Source: Bradyrhizobium diazoefficiens
GTDB lineage: Bacteria > Pseudomonadota > Alphaproteobacteria > Rhizobiales > Xanthobacteraceae
NCBI RefSeq assembly: GCF_018129965.1
Contig: NZ_JAFCKW010000024.1
Coordinates: 1 to 64,000 of the forward strand
Length of the DNA stretch: 64,000 bases
Direction: 5' to 3'
The notes under the pieces are model-generated. The model worked only from the letters and a program-made list of their open reading frames with translations, was not told the origin of the DNA and ran no database searches. The translations under genes and the position numbers were made by a program. Shown piece by piece: positions 42,779 to 52,037 of the stretch (within the stretch, counting starts at the first letter, position 1; each line of letters begins with the position of its first letter).

Positions 42779-42934
42779 ATGCACATCACGGTTGCCCACA
42801 TTTCTCCGATCCTTTCGCTGCTGGCGGGCGTGCTGATCCTGATCATGCCGCGCCTGCTCAACCTGATCGTGGCGATCTTTCTCATCGTAAATGGTGCGAT
42901 CGGGCTCGGTTTGTTGAAGTGGCTCCATCTCTAG
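42779..42934 (+). CDS. DUF3096 small membrane protein, 51 residues
   Basis: It reads MHITVAHISPILSLLAGVLI, then LIMPRLLNLIVAIFLIVNGAIGLG and ends LLKWLHL. Two hydrophobic helices with a central PRLLN turn are the DUF3096 pattern. A GGAAAG ribosome site precedes it. Function unknown. A GGAAC-N16-CGTC element at 42687-42711 might be a weak EcfG-type promoter. Confidence 0.78.
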   Translation: MHITVAHISPILSLLAGVLILIMPRLLNLIVAIFLIVNGAIGLGLLKWLHL

Positions 42935-43030
42935 GCCTTCATTTTCAGGAACTCTTCGACTTGCGCGACCTTGCCCAAAGTGGTGTAAGGCGCGCGATTT
43001 CCCTTTCCTCTCGCAGGTTGTGTGCAAGCT

Positions 43031-46000
43031 ATGGCCAAAGCCGCCTCGAAGCCCAATAAAACTGCAGTGAAATCAAAGGCCTCCGCCAAGGCGAAGGCCG
43101 CGCCGGCGGCTCGCAAGGTGCTGCCCAAGAGCGCCGCCAAGCCGGTTGCCAAGCCCAATGCCAAGCCTGTCGGCAAGGCGGCTGCGAAGCCCGCCGCCAA
43201 GACCGCTGCCAGGACCGTCTCGAAGCCTGCCGCAAAGCCGGTCTCAAAGCCTGCGGCCAAGCCGGTTGCGCCGAAAGTCGCTGCGAAGTCCGCACCGGGC
43301 AAGGCGGCGAACGTCGCCAAGGCCGGCAAGTGGGTCTACACGTTCGGTGACGGCAAGGCCGAGGGTCGGACGGAAATGCGCGACCTGCTCGGCGGCAAGG
43401 GCGCCAATCTCGCCGAGATGGCCAATCTCGGCCTGCCGGTGCCTCCGGGCTTCACCATCCCCACCTCGGTCTGCACCTATTTCTACGCCCACGACAAATC
43501 CTACCCCAAGGAATTGCAGGCGCAGGTCGAGAAGGCGCTCGACCATGTCGGCAAATTGACCGGCAAGATCTTCGGCGACACCAAGAACCCGCTGCTCGTG
43601 TCCGTGCGCTCCGGTGCGCGCGCCTCGATGCCGGGCATGATGGACACCGTGCTCAACCTCGGTCTCAACGATCAGACCGTGGAAGCGCTGTCGGAACTGT
43701 CGGGCGACCGCCGCTTCGCCTATGACAGCTATCGCCGCTTCATCACCATGTATTCGGACGTGGTGCTCGGCTTCGAGCATCATCACTTCGAGGAAATCCT
43801 CGACACCTTCAAGGACAGCCAGGGCTATACGCTCGACACCGATCTGTCGGCCGAGGACTGGGTCGATCTGGTCGGCAAGTACAAGGACGCGGTGGCGCGC
43901 GAGACCGGCAAGGAATTCCCGCAGGATCCGCACGACCAGCTCTGGGGTGCGATCGGCGCGGTGTTCTCATCCTGGATGAACGCGCGCGCGGTGACCTATC
44001 GCAAGCTGCACGACATTCCGGAATCCTGGGGCACCGCGGTCAACGTGCAGGCCATGGTGTTCGGCAACATGGGCGAGACCTCGGCGACCGGCGTTGCATT
44101 CACGCGCAACCCCTCGACCGGCGAGAGCAAGCTCTACGGCGAGTTCCTGATCAACGCGCAGGGCGAGGACGTGGTGGCGGGCATCCGCACGCCGCAGGAC
44201 ATCACCGAGGACGCGCGCAAGGAATCCGGCTCCGACAAGGCGTCGATGGAAGCGGCGATGCCGGAGGCCTTCAAGGAGCTGACGCGCATCTACACGCTGC
44301 TCGAAAAGCACTACCGCGACATGCAGGACATGGAGTTCACGGTCGAGCAGGGCAAGCTGTGGATGCTCCAGACCCGCGGCGGCAAGCGCACCGCGAAGGC
44401 GGCGCTGCGCATCGCGGTCGAACTCGCCAACGAAGGTTTGATCACGAAGAACGAAGCGGTGATGCGGATCGATCCTGCCTCGCTCGATCAGCTCCTGCAT
44501 CCGGCCATCGACCCCGGCGCCAAGCGCGACGTGATCGCGACCGGCCTGCCGGCCTCGCCCGGTGCTGCTTCCGGCGAGATCGTGTTCTCCTCGGATGAAG
44601 CGGCCAAGCTGCAGGCCGACGGGCGCAAGGTGATCCTGGTCCGCATCGAGACCAGCCCCGAAGACATCCACGGCATGCACGCGGCCGAAGGCATCCTGAC
44701 CACCCGCGGCGGCATGACCTCGCACGCCGCCGTGGTCGCGCGCGGCATGGGCAAGCCATGCGTCTCCGGCTGCGGCACCATCCGCGTCGATTACGGCCGC
44801 GGCACCATGAGCATCGGCTCGCGCAGCTTCAAGACCGGCGACGTCATCACCATCGACGGCTCGCTCGGCCAGGTGCTTGCCGGCCGCATGCCGATGATCG
44901 AGCCGGAGCTTTCCGGCGAGTTTGGCACGCTGATGAAGTGGGCCGATCAGGTCCGCAAGATCGGCGTACGCGTCAACGGCGATACGCCGGAGGACGCGCG
45001 CACGGCGATCAAGTTCGGCGCCGAAGGCATTGGCCTGTGCCGTACCGAGCACATGTTCTTCGAGGAGACGCGCATCCGCACGGTGCGCGAGATGATCCTC
45101 TCCGAAGACGAACAGTCGCGTCGCGCCGCGCTCGCAAAACTGCTGCCGATGCAGCGCGCCGACTTCGTCGAGCTGTTCGAGATCATGAAGGGCCTGCCCG
45201 TCACGATCCGGCTTCTGGATCCCCCCCTCCATGAATTCCTGCCGCACACCCATGCCGAGGTCGAGGAAGTGGCGCGCGCCATGAACACCGACCCGCGGCG
45301 CCTCGCCGACCGCGCGCGCGAGCTTTCGGAGTTCAACCCGATGCTCGGCTTCCGTGGCTGCCGTATCGCGATCGCCTATCCTGAAATCGCCGAGATGCAG
45401 GCGCGCGCGATCTTCGAGGCAGCGGTCGAGGCCGAGAAGCGTACCGGCAAGGCCGTCGGCCTCGAGGTGATGGTGCCGCTGATCGCGACAAAGATGGAAC
45501 TCGACCTCGTCAAGGCGCGGATCGACGCCACCGCGAAGGCGGTGATGCGCGAAACCGGCACCAAGATCGCCTATCAGGTCGGCACCATGATCGAGCTGCC
45601 GCGCGCCTGTCTGCTCGCAGGCGAGATCGCGGAGAGCGCCGAATTCTTCTCGTTCGGCACCAACGACCTGACGCAGACCACCTACGGCATCAGCCGCGAC
45701 GATGCCGCGAGCTTCCTCGGGACCTACGTGTCCAAGGGGATTCTGCCGATCGATCCGTTCGTGGCGCTCGACCAGGAAGGCGTCGGCGAACTTGTCAAGA
45801 TCGGCGTGGCGCGCGGCCGCAAGACGCGGGCGAAGCTCAAGGTCGGCATCTGCGGCGAGCACGGCGGCGATCCAGCCTCCGTCGCCTTCTGCCACAATAT
45901 CGGCCTCGACTACGTCTCCTGCTCGCCCTACCGCGTGCCGATCGCACGCCTCGCCGCCGCCCAGGCCGCGCTCGGCAAGGACGTGGCAAGCCAGGCATAG
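43031..46000 (+). CDS. ppdK: Pyruvate, phosphate dikinase with a Lys/Ala/Pro-rich N-terminal tail
   Basis: Predicted 989-residue PPDK, interconverting pyruvate + ATP + Pi and PEP + AMP + PPi. Residues 1 to about 98 are low-complexity, with repeats of AAKPVAKP/SKPAAKP type, like histone H1 tails. The core starts at KWVYTFGDG. SVRSGARASMPGMMDTVLNLG marks the nucleotide domain, His565 (GGMTSHAAVVARGMG) is the phosphohistidine, and Cys941 (GICGEHGGDP) is the catalytic Cys of the PEP/pyruvate barrel. The core is complete and of normal length. A GTG three codons upstream of the ATG at 43031 is a possible alternative. A strong terminator follows. Confidence 0.95.
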   Translation: MAKAASKPNKTAVKSKASAKAKAAPAARKVLPKSAAKPVAKPNAKPVGKAAAKPAAKTAARTVSKPAAKPVSKPAAKPVAPKVAAKSAPGKAANVAKAGKWVYTFGDGKAEGRTEMRDLLGGKGANLAEMANLGLPVPPGFTIPTSVCTYFYAHDKSYPKELQAQVEKALDHVGKLTGKIFGDTKNPLLVSVRSGARASMPGMMDTVLNLGLNDQTVEALSELSGDRRFAYDSYRRFITMYSDVVLGFEHHHFEEILDTFKDSQGYTLDTDLSAEDWVDLVGKYKDAVARETGKEFPQDPHDQLWGAIGAVFSSWMNARAVTYRKLHDIPESWGTAVNVQAMVFGNMGETSATGVAFTRNPSTGESKLYGEFLINAQGEDVVAGIRTPQDITEDARKESGSDKASMEAAMPEAFKELTRIYTLLEKHYRDMQDMEFTVEQGKLWMLQTRGGKRTAKAALRIAVELANEGLITKNEAVMRIDPASLDQLLHPAIDPGAKRDVIATGLPASPGAASGEIVFSSDEAAKLQADGRKVILVRIETSPEDIHGMHAAEGILTTRGGMTSHAAVVARGMGKPCVSGCGTIRVDYGRGTMSIGSRSFKTGDVITIDGSLGQVLAGRMPMIEPELSGEFGTLMKWADQVRKIGVRVNGDTPEDARTAIKFGAEGIGLCRTEHMFFEETRIRTVREMILSEDEQSRRAALAKLLPMQRADFVELFEIMKGLPVTIRLLDPPLHEFLPHTHAEVEEVARAMNTDPRRLADRARELSEFNPMLGFRGCRIAIAYPEIAEMQARAIFEAAVEAEKRTGKAVGLEVMVPLIATKMELDLVKARIDATAKAVMRETGTKIAYQVGTMIELPRACLLAGEIAESAEFFSFGTNDLTQTTYGISRDDAASFLGTYVSKGILPIDPFVALDQEGVGELVKIGVARGRKTRAKLKVGICGEHGGDPASVAFCHNIGLDYVSCSPYRVPIARLAAAQAALGKDVASQA

Positions 46001-46025
46001 GCGCGAGTGCAGTCTTGAATGCGAA

Positions 46026-46059
46026 AGGGGCGGGGCCAAACCCCGCCTCTTTTCATTTT
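46026..46059 (+). terminator. Rho-independent terminator of ppdK
   Basis: The stem AGGGGCGGGG (46026-46035), loop CCAAA and CCCCGCCTCT (46041-46050) form nine standard pairs plus one G-T, followed by TTTCATTTT. It lies 26 bases after the ppdK stop. Confidence 0.85.
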
Positions 46060-46087
46060 GTGGGACGCTGTTTCCAAGGATTCGCGG

Positions 46088-46173
46088 TCATCGCCCGGCC
46101 TCGACCGGGCGATCCAGTACGCCGAGACAGCAGCGATTTAACCGAGAAGCTCGGGCGTACTGGATGCTCCGCC
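46088..46173. repeat. Intergenic palindrome, TCATCGCCCGG...GATCCAGTACG type
   Basis: The inner arms GATCCAGTACGCC and GGGCGTACTGGAT are inverted about 30 bases apart, and CGCCCGG-CCTCGA-CCGGGCG forms a small hairpin at the left. It is a fourth repeat family, seen once. The rest of the gap 46174-46481 shows no gene; a 12-base palindrome GTTCGATCGAAC lies at 46443-46454. Confidence 0.8.
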
Positions 46174-46481
46174 TTCGCTTGGCATGGCACCGCTGGTGTG
46201 GATGTCTCGCAATCAACGGAACCGCCCGTCCCGCAATGAGACGCGCGCGCAAGAGTTCCTTCACCATATCCGTCCACCGGATATTCACCACGTCCCGCCA
46301 GCTCAAATTTACCAAGCGATTCGATCGGCGCGTGAAAACGCGCGTGATCGCTTGCGTGTGCCGCGCATGCAACGTCGATTAATTCTTCGGCAACCTAAAT
46401 TAGCTACTCACGAAAAAGATCGAATTGCACGGATGTACTGAGGTTCGATCGAACTAGCGTAAGCGTAGCGTGAGCGTATCG

Positions 46482-47948
46482 ATGTCTGTGTTGCGTAACC
46501 ATCCGAAGGGCGCGCGGTTCGCGTCCTTCGGAATCGGTCTCTGCATCTTCGCATTGATGCCGAGAGAGACCGGTTATCAGGATATTGCCTCCCTGCTTGC
46601 ACGTCAGCCCGGCGTCGCCGAGCGCTGGCAGAAGCAGGTGTTTTCCGCGGCATCCTCGATCCAGCTCGCCACCTACAGTTTTTCCCGCCCGATCGGCACG
46701 TCGGTTCCGCAGAGCGCGATGGTTCGTCTTGCGAGCCTCGATGGTCGCGACGTCACCGGCGCGCTCGGACGCAATCCAGCGCTGCAGGCGCCGCCGCGCT
46801 ACCAGGCCGCCGATTTTCCCAAGGTCGATCGCTCGATGAAGGGTGATCGCCTCGCAACCGTGACACCGGCGCAGCCGCCCGAGACGTCAGAGCCGGCCGC
46901 GGCACCCGCGAGCCAGGATCCGGCGACCTCGAACAGCTCGGTGTTCGGCGCCAAGACCGCCGCATTGCCAGAAGCGATGCCAGAGCCAATGCTGCCTGTG
47001 TCCGCAGCCGCACTCGATCCCGAACTCGCCGAAGCGCTGCGCGCGCCGCCATTGCCGCAATATACCCATGCCCCGCCGGCCAGCGACGTCGCGCCCTCGT
47101 TCGCGGTGCAGCCGCTGGAGGCGCTCAAGCGCACCGCCGCGCCCATCACGCCGCTGCGCGATCCTTTCAGCGTCAAGACTTCGAACCTGTTCTTCGGCAG
47201 TTCCTCGCTCGGCGGCAGCGCCGAGAGCATCGAGAGCTGGCAGCCCGGCACCGAGCCGCTGATCGTGATGCCCGACCCCGACATGAAGGTGACGGCGTCG
47301 CTGTCGCCGCCGACGGAGCAGATTGCCAGGGACATCGAAAGCGGCGAGAGCGTCGCGCCAAAAGGCGAGGTCAATGCCGACAACCAGCGCGCCAAATCGC
47401 CGGCGGAGCGCCTGGGGCTCGACGCGAAGTCGCGCGCGAAATCGGAAAAGTGTCTCGCCGAAGCGGTCTATTTCGAGTCGCGCGGCGAAGCCGTGCGCGG
47501 CCAGATCGCGGTCGCGCAGGTGGTGATGAACCGGGTGTTCTCCGGCAAATATCCCGACACCGTCTGCGGCGCGGTCTACCAGAACAAGCACCGGCATCTC
47601 GCCTGCCAGTTCACCTTCGCCTGCGACAACAATCCCGACGTGATCCGCGAGCCCGAAATGTGGGAGCGCGCCAAGAAAATCTCCAAGGCGATGCTCGACG
47701 GCCAGATCTGGCTGCCCGAGGTCGGCAAGTCGACGCACTACCACGCCTATTGGGTGCGTCCGTCCTGGGTCGCCGAGATGAAGAAGATGTACAAGACCGG
47801 CGTGCACACCTTCTACCGGCCGCGCGCCTGGGGCGACGGCAGCGAGGAACCGAGCTGGGGCACCCCGGCGCAGACCGCCGCGCTGTCCGCCGAACTCGCC
47901 CAGGAAGCAAAGAGTTCCGCCGAGATGGGCGTGACCGAGCGAAGGTAG
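46482..47948 (+). CDS. Cell wall hydrolase (SleB/Hydrolase_2 domain), membrane anchored
   Basis: Predicted 488-residue envelope protein. An N-terminal hydrophobic segment (ARFASFGIGLCIFALM, about 11-26) acts as anchor or signal. Residues about 90-320 are Pro/Ala/Ser-rich and probably disordered. The C-terminal catalytic domain (from about 325) begins CLAEAVYFESRGEAVRGQIA, where the Glu residues of the SleB family lie, and continues VVMNRVFSGKYPDTVCGAVYQ and CQFTFACD. It would cleave peptidoglycan. A GTG at 46470 is an alternative start; neither start has a good ribosome site. Confidence 0.87.
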   Translation: MSVLRNHPKGARFASFGIGLCIFALMPRETGYQDIASLLARQPGVAERWQKQVFSAASSIQLATYSFSRPIGTSVPQSAMVRLASLDGRDVTGALGRNPALQAPPRYQAADFPKVDRSMKGDRLATVTPAQPPETSEPAAAPASQDPATSNSSVFGAKTAALPEAMPEPMLPVSAAALDPELAEALRAPPLPQYTHAPPASDVAPSFAVQPLEALKRTAAPITPLRDPFSVKTSNLFFGSSSLGGSAESIESWQPGTEPLIVMPDPDMKVTASLSPPTEQIARDIESGESVAPKGEVNADNQRAKSPAERLGLDAKSRAKSEKCLAEAVYFESRGEAVRGQIAVAQVVMNRVFSGKYPDTVCGAVYQNKHRHLACQFTFACDNNPDVIREPEMWERAKKISKAMLDGQIWLPEVGKSTHYHAYWVRPSWVAEMKKMYKTGVHTFYRPRAWGDGSEEPSWGTPAQTAALSAELAQEAKSSAEMGVTERR

Positions 47949-47973
47949 TCGAACGCCAATATCTCTCCTGCGT

Positions 47974-48063
47974 CGTGGCCGGGCGAAACACTTGTCCCGG
48001 CCATCGACATTTTTGGGCCAGCGCAGCAAGGTCGTGGATGCCCGGGACGAGCCCGGGCATGAC
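47974..48063. repeat. Intergenic palindrome, GTGGCCGGG...CCCGGGCATGAC type (copy 3)
   Basis: CGTGGCCGGGCGAAACACTTGTCCCGGCCAT is paired with GTGGATGCCCGGGACGAGCCCGGGCATGAC. Same family as 24501 and 38759. It lies between the convergent hydrolase and nadC genes. Confidence 0.85.
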
Positions 48064-48085
48064 GACGCTTTGCGAGGTGCCAACC

Positions 48086-48964
48086 TCACGCCTCGATATC
48101 CAGCGCACAGTCCAGATTGGGCGCCGAATGCGTCAGCGCGCCGGAGGAGGCGTAGTCGACGCCGGTCGCCGCGATCGCAGCGATCGAGTCCGGTGTGACG
48201 TCGCCGGATGCCTCCAGCTTGACGCGGCCCTGGTTGATCCGCACCGCCTCGCGCAGCGTTGCAAGATCCATGTTGTCGAGCAGCACGGCATCGGCGAGCC
48301 CGGTGTCGAGCACCTCGTGCAATTGCGCGAGCGTGTCGACCTCGATCTCGATCTTGACGAGATGGCCGGCATGGGCGCGGGCGCGCTCCAGCACCGGGCG
48401 GATGCCGCCGGCGACCGCGATGTGATTGTCCTTGATCAGGATCGCATCGTCGAGACCGAAGCGGTGGTTGAAGCCGCCGCCGCAGCGCACCGCGTATTTC
48501 TCCAGGGCCCGCAGTCCCGGCGTGGTCTTGCGCGTGCAGCAGATGCGCATCTGCGTTCCTTCGGTGCGCGCGACATAGTCCGCCGTGAGCGTTGCGACGC
48601 CGGACAGGCGGCCGACGAAATTCAGCGCGGTTCGCTCCGCCGTGAGAATGGCGCGCGCCGGGCCTGCGATCGTCAGCACCTGCTGCCCGCGGGCAACGCG
48701 TGCGGCATCGCGGAGTTGCGCGCGCACCTCGATGTCGGGCGAAAGCTTTTGCAGCGTCGCCAGCGCGAGCGGCAGGCCGGCGATCACGCCGGGCTGCCGC
48801 GCGACGAGGACGGCCTCCGCCCGTGTCGCCTCCGGAATCGTCGCGAGCGAGGTGATGTCGCCGGCACGGCCGAGATCCTCGTCCAGTGCGCGCTGCACGG
48901 CCGCGTCGATCGCGAGCGGCGAGAGGAAGGCGTTGGGATAGAGCAGTGAGGTCGGGGTGATCAT
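48086..48964 (-). CDS. nadC: Nicotinate-nucleotide pyrophosphorylase (quinolinate phosphoribosyltransferase)
   Basis: Predicted 292-residue enzyme converting quinolinate + PRPP to nicotinate mononucleotide. Signatures are EDLGRAGDITS, RTALNFVGRLSGVATLT, TRKTTPGLRALEKYAVRCGGGFNHR and LIKDNHIA, all active-site segments of NadC, with KIEIEVDTL and EASGDV in the barrel. ATG 48964 follows AAGGAGACCACC. It starts 11 bases after nadB; last gene of nadABC. Confidence 0.96.
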   Translation of the reverse strand: MITPTSLLYPNAFLSPLAIDAAVQRALDEDLGRAGDITSLATIPEATRAEAVLVARQPGVIAGLPLALATLQKLSPDIEVRAQLRDAARVARGQQVLTIAGPARAILTAERTALNFVGRLSGVATLTADYVARTEGTQMRICCTRKTTPGLRALEKYAVRCGGGFNHRFGLDDAILIKDNHIAVAGGIRPVLERARAHAGHLVKIEIEVDTLAQLHEVLDTGLADAVLLDNMDLATLREAVRINQGRVKLEASGDVTPDSIAAIAATGVDYASSGALTHSAPNLDCALDIEA

Positions 48965-48975
48965 GGTGGTCTCCT

Positions 48976-50583
48976 TCAGGCGATCAGGGATTGGGCGGTA
49001 CGCGGCAGCTTGTGTTCGCTCAGGCTTTCGGCGACCTCGCGTGCTGCGGCGAGCGTGGTCATGGTTCTCTGCGCCAGCGCGGGCAGATCCGCCGGATGAT
49101 CGGAGCGGACATGCGCGCCGCGGCTCTCGCGCCGGGTCCACGCCGAGGCGGCGACGAGCAGGGCCGCTGTCGCCATGTTGCGGACGGCGGTGCTGGTGGC
49201 TTCGTGTTCGAGCGCTGCGAAGCTGCGCACCGCTTCGGCAAGTCCGTCACCGTCGCGGATGACGCCCACGCGCGCGCTCATCATCGTTCGCAGCCGCGTC
49301 ACGGCCGCTGCGTCAGGCCTGCCGCCGCGCGGCGTCACCAGCGCATCGGGCAGGCGGGCCGGCGAAGGGATGGCGCGACCCGCGATGTCGTCGGCGATCC
49401 GTGCGGCGTAAACCACGGCCTCGAGCAGCGAATTCGATGCGAGCCGGTTGGCGCCGTGCGCGCCGGTCGACGACACCTCGCCGCCGGCCCAGAGCCCGTC
49501 GATCGAGCTGAGGCCGCGGGCATCCACCGCGATGCCGCCCATATGGTAGTGCGCGGCCGGCGCGATCGGGATGGCTTGCGCGGCGGGATCGATCCCGGCG
49601 GCGATGCAGCTTGCGTACACTGTAGGAAATGTCTCGGCGAAGCGCGTGCCCAGCGCTGCCCGCGCATCGAGGAAGGCGCCGCGCCCCGCCGCGATCTCCG
49701 CGAACACGGCGCGGGCCACGATGTCGCGCGGGGCGAGCTCGGCGAGCGGATGGAGCGCCGGCATGAAGCGCTCGCCCTTGCCGTTGATCAGCGTCGCGCC
49801 TTCGCCGCGCAGCGCTTCGGTCGCAAGCGGCGCCGGGTCGCGCCCGGTCATGATGGCGGTCGGGTGGAATTGCACGAATTCGGGGTCGGCAATGACGGCC
49901 CCGGCGCGCGCGGCGATCGCAAGGCCCGATCCGCTCGCCTCGTCCGGATTTGTGGTGACGGCATAGAGATGGCCGATGCCGCCGGTGGCGAGCACCACCG
50001 TGCGCGAGGCGATCATCGTCGGCCTTGCGGCAGAGTTGCCGGCCTCCCGCAATTGCAGGCCGGTGACCGCGCCGTCCTCGGTCAGCAGCGCTTCGGCGAC
50101 GAAGCCCTCGATCAGCCGGATCGACGGCGTGCGCCGCACGGCGTCACTCAAGGCGGCGATGATCGCCGCGCCGGCGCCATCGCCGCGCACATGCACGATG
50201 CGGCGCGCCGAATGCGCGGCTTCACGCCCGACCGCGAGCCGACCTTCGAGATCGCGGTCGAACGGAACGCCATAGGCGAGCAGATCGTGGATCCGCGGCG
50301 CCGCCTCGCGCGCGATGCCGAGCGCGACCGTTTCGTCGACGAGACCGCCGCCCACGGCGATGGTGTCGGCGGCATGGGCTTCCGCCGTATCGCCTTCGGC
50401 AACCGCAGCGGCGATGCCGCCTTGCGCCCAGGCGGAGGACGCGCCCTGTCCGAGCGGCGCAGCCGAGATCAGCGTCACCGGCCGCGGCGCCAGCTTCAGC
50501 GCGCAGAAGAGTCCCGCGAGGCCGCCGCCGACGATGACGACATCGTCGGTGCTGCGGGTGAGGTTGTGGATGTTGTTGGTCAT
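48976..50583 (-). CDS. nadB: L-aspartate oxidase
   Basis: Predicted 535-residue flavoprotein oxidising L-aspartate to iminoaspartate. It has the FAD motif VVIVGGGLAGLFCALKL, the succinate-dehydrogenase-like SSAWAQGGIAAA and the catalytic-region HPTAIMTGRDPAPLATEALRGEGA; FAD is rebound by SSTGAHGANRLASNSLLEAVV. ATG 50583 starts 8 bases after the nadA stop; a longer version overlapping nadA is possible but unnecessary. Second gene of nadABC. Confidence 0.95.
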   Translation of the reverse strand: MTNNIHNLTRSTDDVVIVGGGLAGLFCALKLAPRPVTLISAAPLGQGASSAWAQGGIAAAVAEGDTAEAHAADTIAVGGGLVDETVALGIAREAAPRIHDLLAYGVPFDRDLEGRLAVGREAAHSARRIVHVRGDGAGAAIIAALSDAVRRTPSIRLIEGFVAEALLTEDGAVTGLQLREAGNSAARPTMIASRTVVLATGGIGHLYAVTTNPDEASGSGLAIAARAGAVIADPEFVQFHPTAIMTGRDPAPLATEALRGEGATLINGKGERFMPALHPLAELAPRDIVARAVFAEIAAGRGAFLDARAALGTRFAETFPTVYASCIAAGIDPAAQAIPIAPAAHYHMGGIAVDARGLSSIDGLWAGGEVSSTGAHGANRLASNSLLEAVVYAARIADDIAGRAIPSPARLPDALVTPRGGRPDAAAVTRLRTMMSARVGVIRDGDGLAEAVRSFAALEHEATSTAVRNMATAALLVAASAWTRRESRGAHVRSDHPADLPALAQRTMTTLAAAREVAESLSEHKLPRTAQSLIA

Positions 50584-50591
50584 GAGCGCTC

Positions 50592-51698
50592 TCAATTCTT
50601 CAGACTGATCATCCGCTCGACCGATCGCCGCGCGCGTAACCCAAGCTCGGGATCAATCGTCACCTCCTCGCGCAGCGTCAGCAGGCTCTCAAGGATGTTG
50701 GCGAGCGTGATGCGCTTCATGTGCGGGCAGAGATTGCAGGGGCGCAGCATCTCCACGTCGGGCAGCTCGGCGCGCACATTGTCGGCCATCGAGCATTCCG
50801 TGATCATGACGAGTCGCCGGGGCCGCTTGGCGCGCACCCAGTTGATCATGTGCGCGGTCGAGCCGGTGAAGTCGGCCTCCGCCAGCACGTCGGGCGGACA
50901 TTCGGGATGCGCGATGATCCGCACCGATGGATCGGCCTCGCGATAGGCCCGCAGCTCCTCGCCCGTAAAGCGCTCGTGGACCTCGCAGGCGCCCTTCCAG
51001 GCGATGATCTTCACGTCGGTCTGCGAGGCGACGTAAGTGGCGAGATAACGGTCGGGCAGGAAGATCACGGTTGGTGCGCCCAGGCTCTCGACCACCTGCA
51101 CGGCATTCGACGAGGTGCAGCAGATATCGACCTCGGCCTTCACCTCCGCGGACGTGTTGACATAGGCGACCACAGGCACGCCGGGAAACTTTTCTCGGAG
51201 CAGGCGGACGTCCGCCCCCGTGATGCTGGCGGCAAGCGAGCAGCCGGCACGCTGATCCGGGATCAGCACCGTCTTGTCCGGATTGAGCAGCTTGGAGGTC
51301 TCCGCCATGAAGTGCACGCCGCACTGGACGATGATTCCGGCCTTCACCTTGGTGGCTTCGACGGCGAGCTGCAGCGAATCGCCGCCGATGTCAGCGACGC
51401 CGTGAAAGATCTCCGGCGCCTGGTAGTTGTGCGCGAGGATCACCGCGCCGCGCGCCTGCTTCAGCTCGTTGATCGCCTTGATGCTGGGCGCCATCAGCGG
51501 CCATTCGATCGGCGGGATCACGTGCTTGAGGCGCTCATAGATGGGCGCAGTCGCGCGTTCGACCTCCGGCGTCCAGTCCAGCGCGGGCATCGGCAGCGCG
51601 GAACCGGTGCGCGCCGGCGCAGGGCGGGGCCGGATGGTGGATTCGCCATGCGGCCGGTTGGCAAAGTCGTCGGGGCCGTAAAGTCCAGTGATCGGCAT
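50592..51698 (-). CDS. nadA: Quinolinate synthase
   Basis: Predicted 368-residue [4Fe-4S] enzyme condensing iminoaspartate with dihydroxyacetone phosphate to quinolinate. The cluster cysteines are probably those in VQCGVHFMAET, KGACEVHERF or the neighbouring loop, and RPCNLCPHMK. ILAHNYQAPEI and YVNTSAEVKAEVDICCTSSNA are hallmarks. The first about 40 residues are a Pro/Arg-rich extension. A GGGAGG ribosome site supports 51698. First gene of nadABC, preceded by two operator-like palindromes. Confidence 0.96.
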   Translation of the reverse strand: MPITGLYGPDDFANRPHGESTIRPRPAPARTGSALPMPALDWTPEVERATAPIYERLKHVIPPIEWPLMAPSIKAINELKQARGAVILAHNYQAPEIFHGVADIGGDSLQLAVEATKVKAGIIVQCGVHFMAETSKLLNPDKTVLIPDQRAGCSLAASITGADVRLLREKFPGVPVVAYVNTSAEVKAEVDICCTSSNAVQVVESLGAPTVIFLPDRYLATYVASQTDVKIIAWKGACEVHERFTGEELRAYREADPSVRIIAHPECPPDVLAEADFTGSTAHMINWVRAKRPRRLVMITECSMADNVRAELPDVEMLRPCNLCPHMKRITLANILESLLTLREEVTIDPELGLRARRSVERMISLKN

Positions 51699-51720
51699 CG
51701 AAGCCTCCCGTACGGTTAAT

Positions 51721-51739
51721 TATGCTCAAAATGAGTATA
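51721..51739. promoter_or_regulatory. Operator-like palindrome 1 upstream of nadABC
   Basis: TATGCTCAAAATGAGTATA: half-sites TATGCTCA and TGAGTATA are inverted with one mismatch around AAA. It lies 23 bases upstream of the nadA start. In Rhizobiales nadABC is known to be controlled by the repressor NadQ; this would be its site by position and form. Confidence 0.7.
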
Positions 51740-51795
51740 TATGGAGCCCGAGAAATCCGGCCGAGAGGCGGGGTGGGAGTTCATCGGGATTCCAA

Positions 51796-51814
51796 TATGC
51801 TCAAACTGAGTAAA
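51796..51814. promoter_or_regulatory. Operator-like palindrome 2 upstream of nadABC
   Basis: TATGCTCAAACTGAGTAAA matches 17 of 19 positions of the first site, 75 bases away (about seven helical turns), so both could be bound by one regulator. The remainder of the 51699-52037 gap holds no gene. Confidence 0.68.
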
Positions 51815-52037
51815 TCGAAAATAACATCCTTCCGGCGCGGCTGCTAGGTGCTTCCGCACACATTCTCGTCAAGACGCGATCGGTGCCGCCGGGCGAGGTC
51901 TCCGGGAAACGCAATGCTCCTGCAGCAGGTCTTCGTAGGACGCAATCATTTTCGGCTTGGAATTTTCATGCATCTGCATTAAACGCCTGGGGCGCGGCTG
52001 CCTATTCCGGATCCGCCGGCGACAGATGGGGGAGCGC

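Noticed and set aside
43967..46039. 690-codon minus-strand ORF across ppdK
   Set aside because: Antisense of a highly conserved PPDK core.
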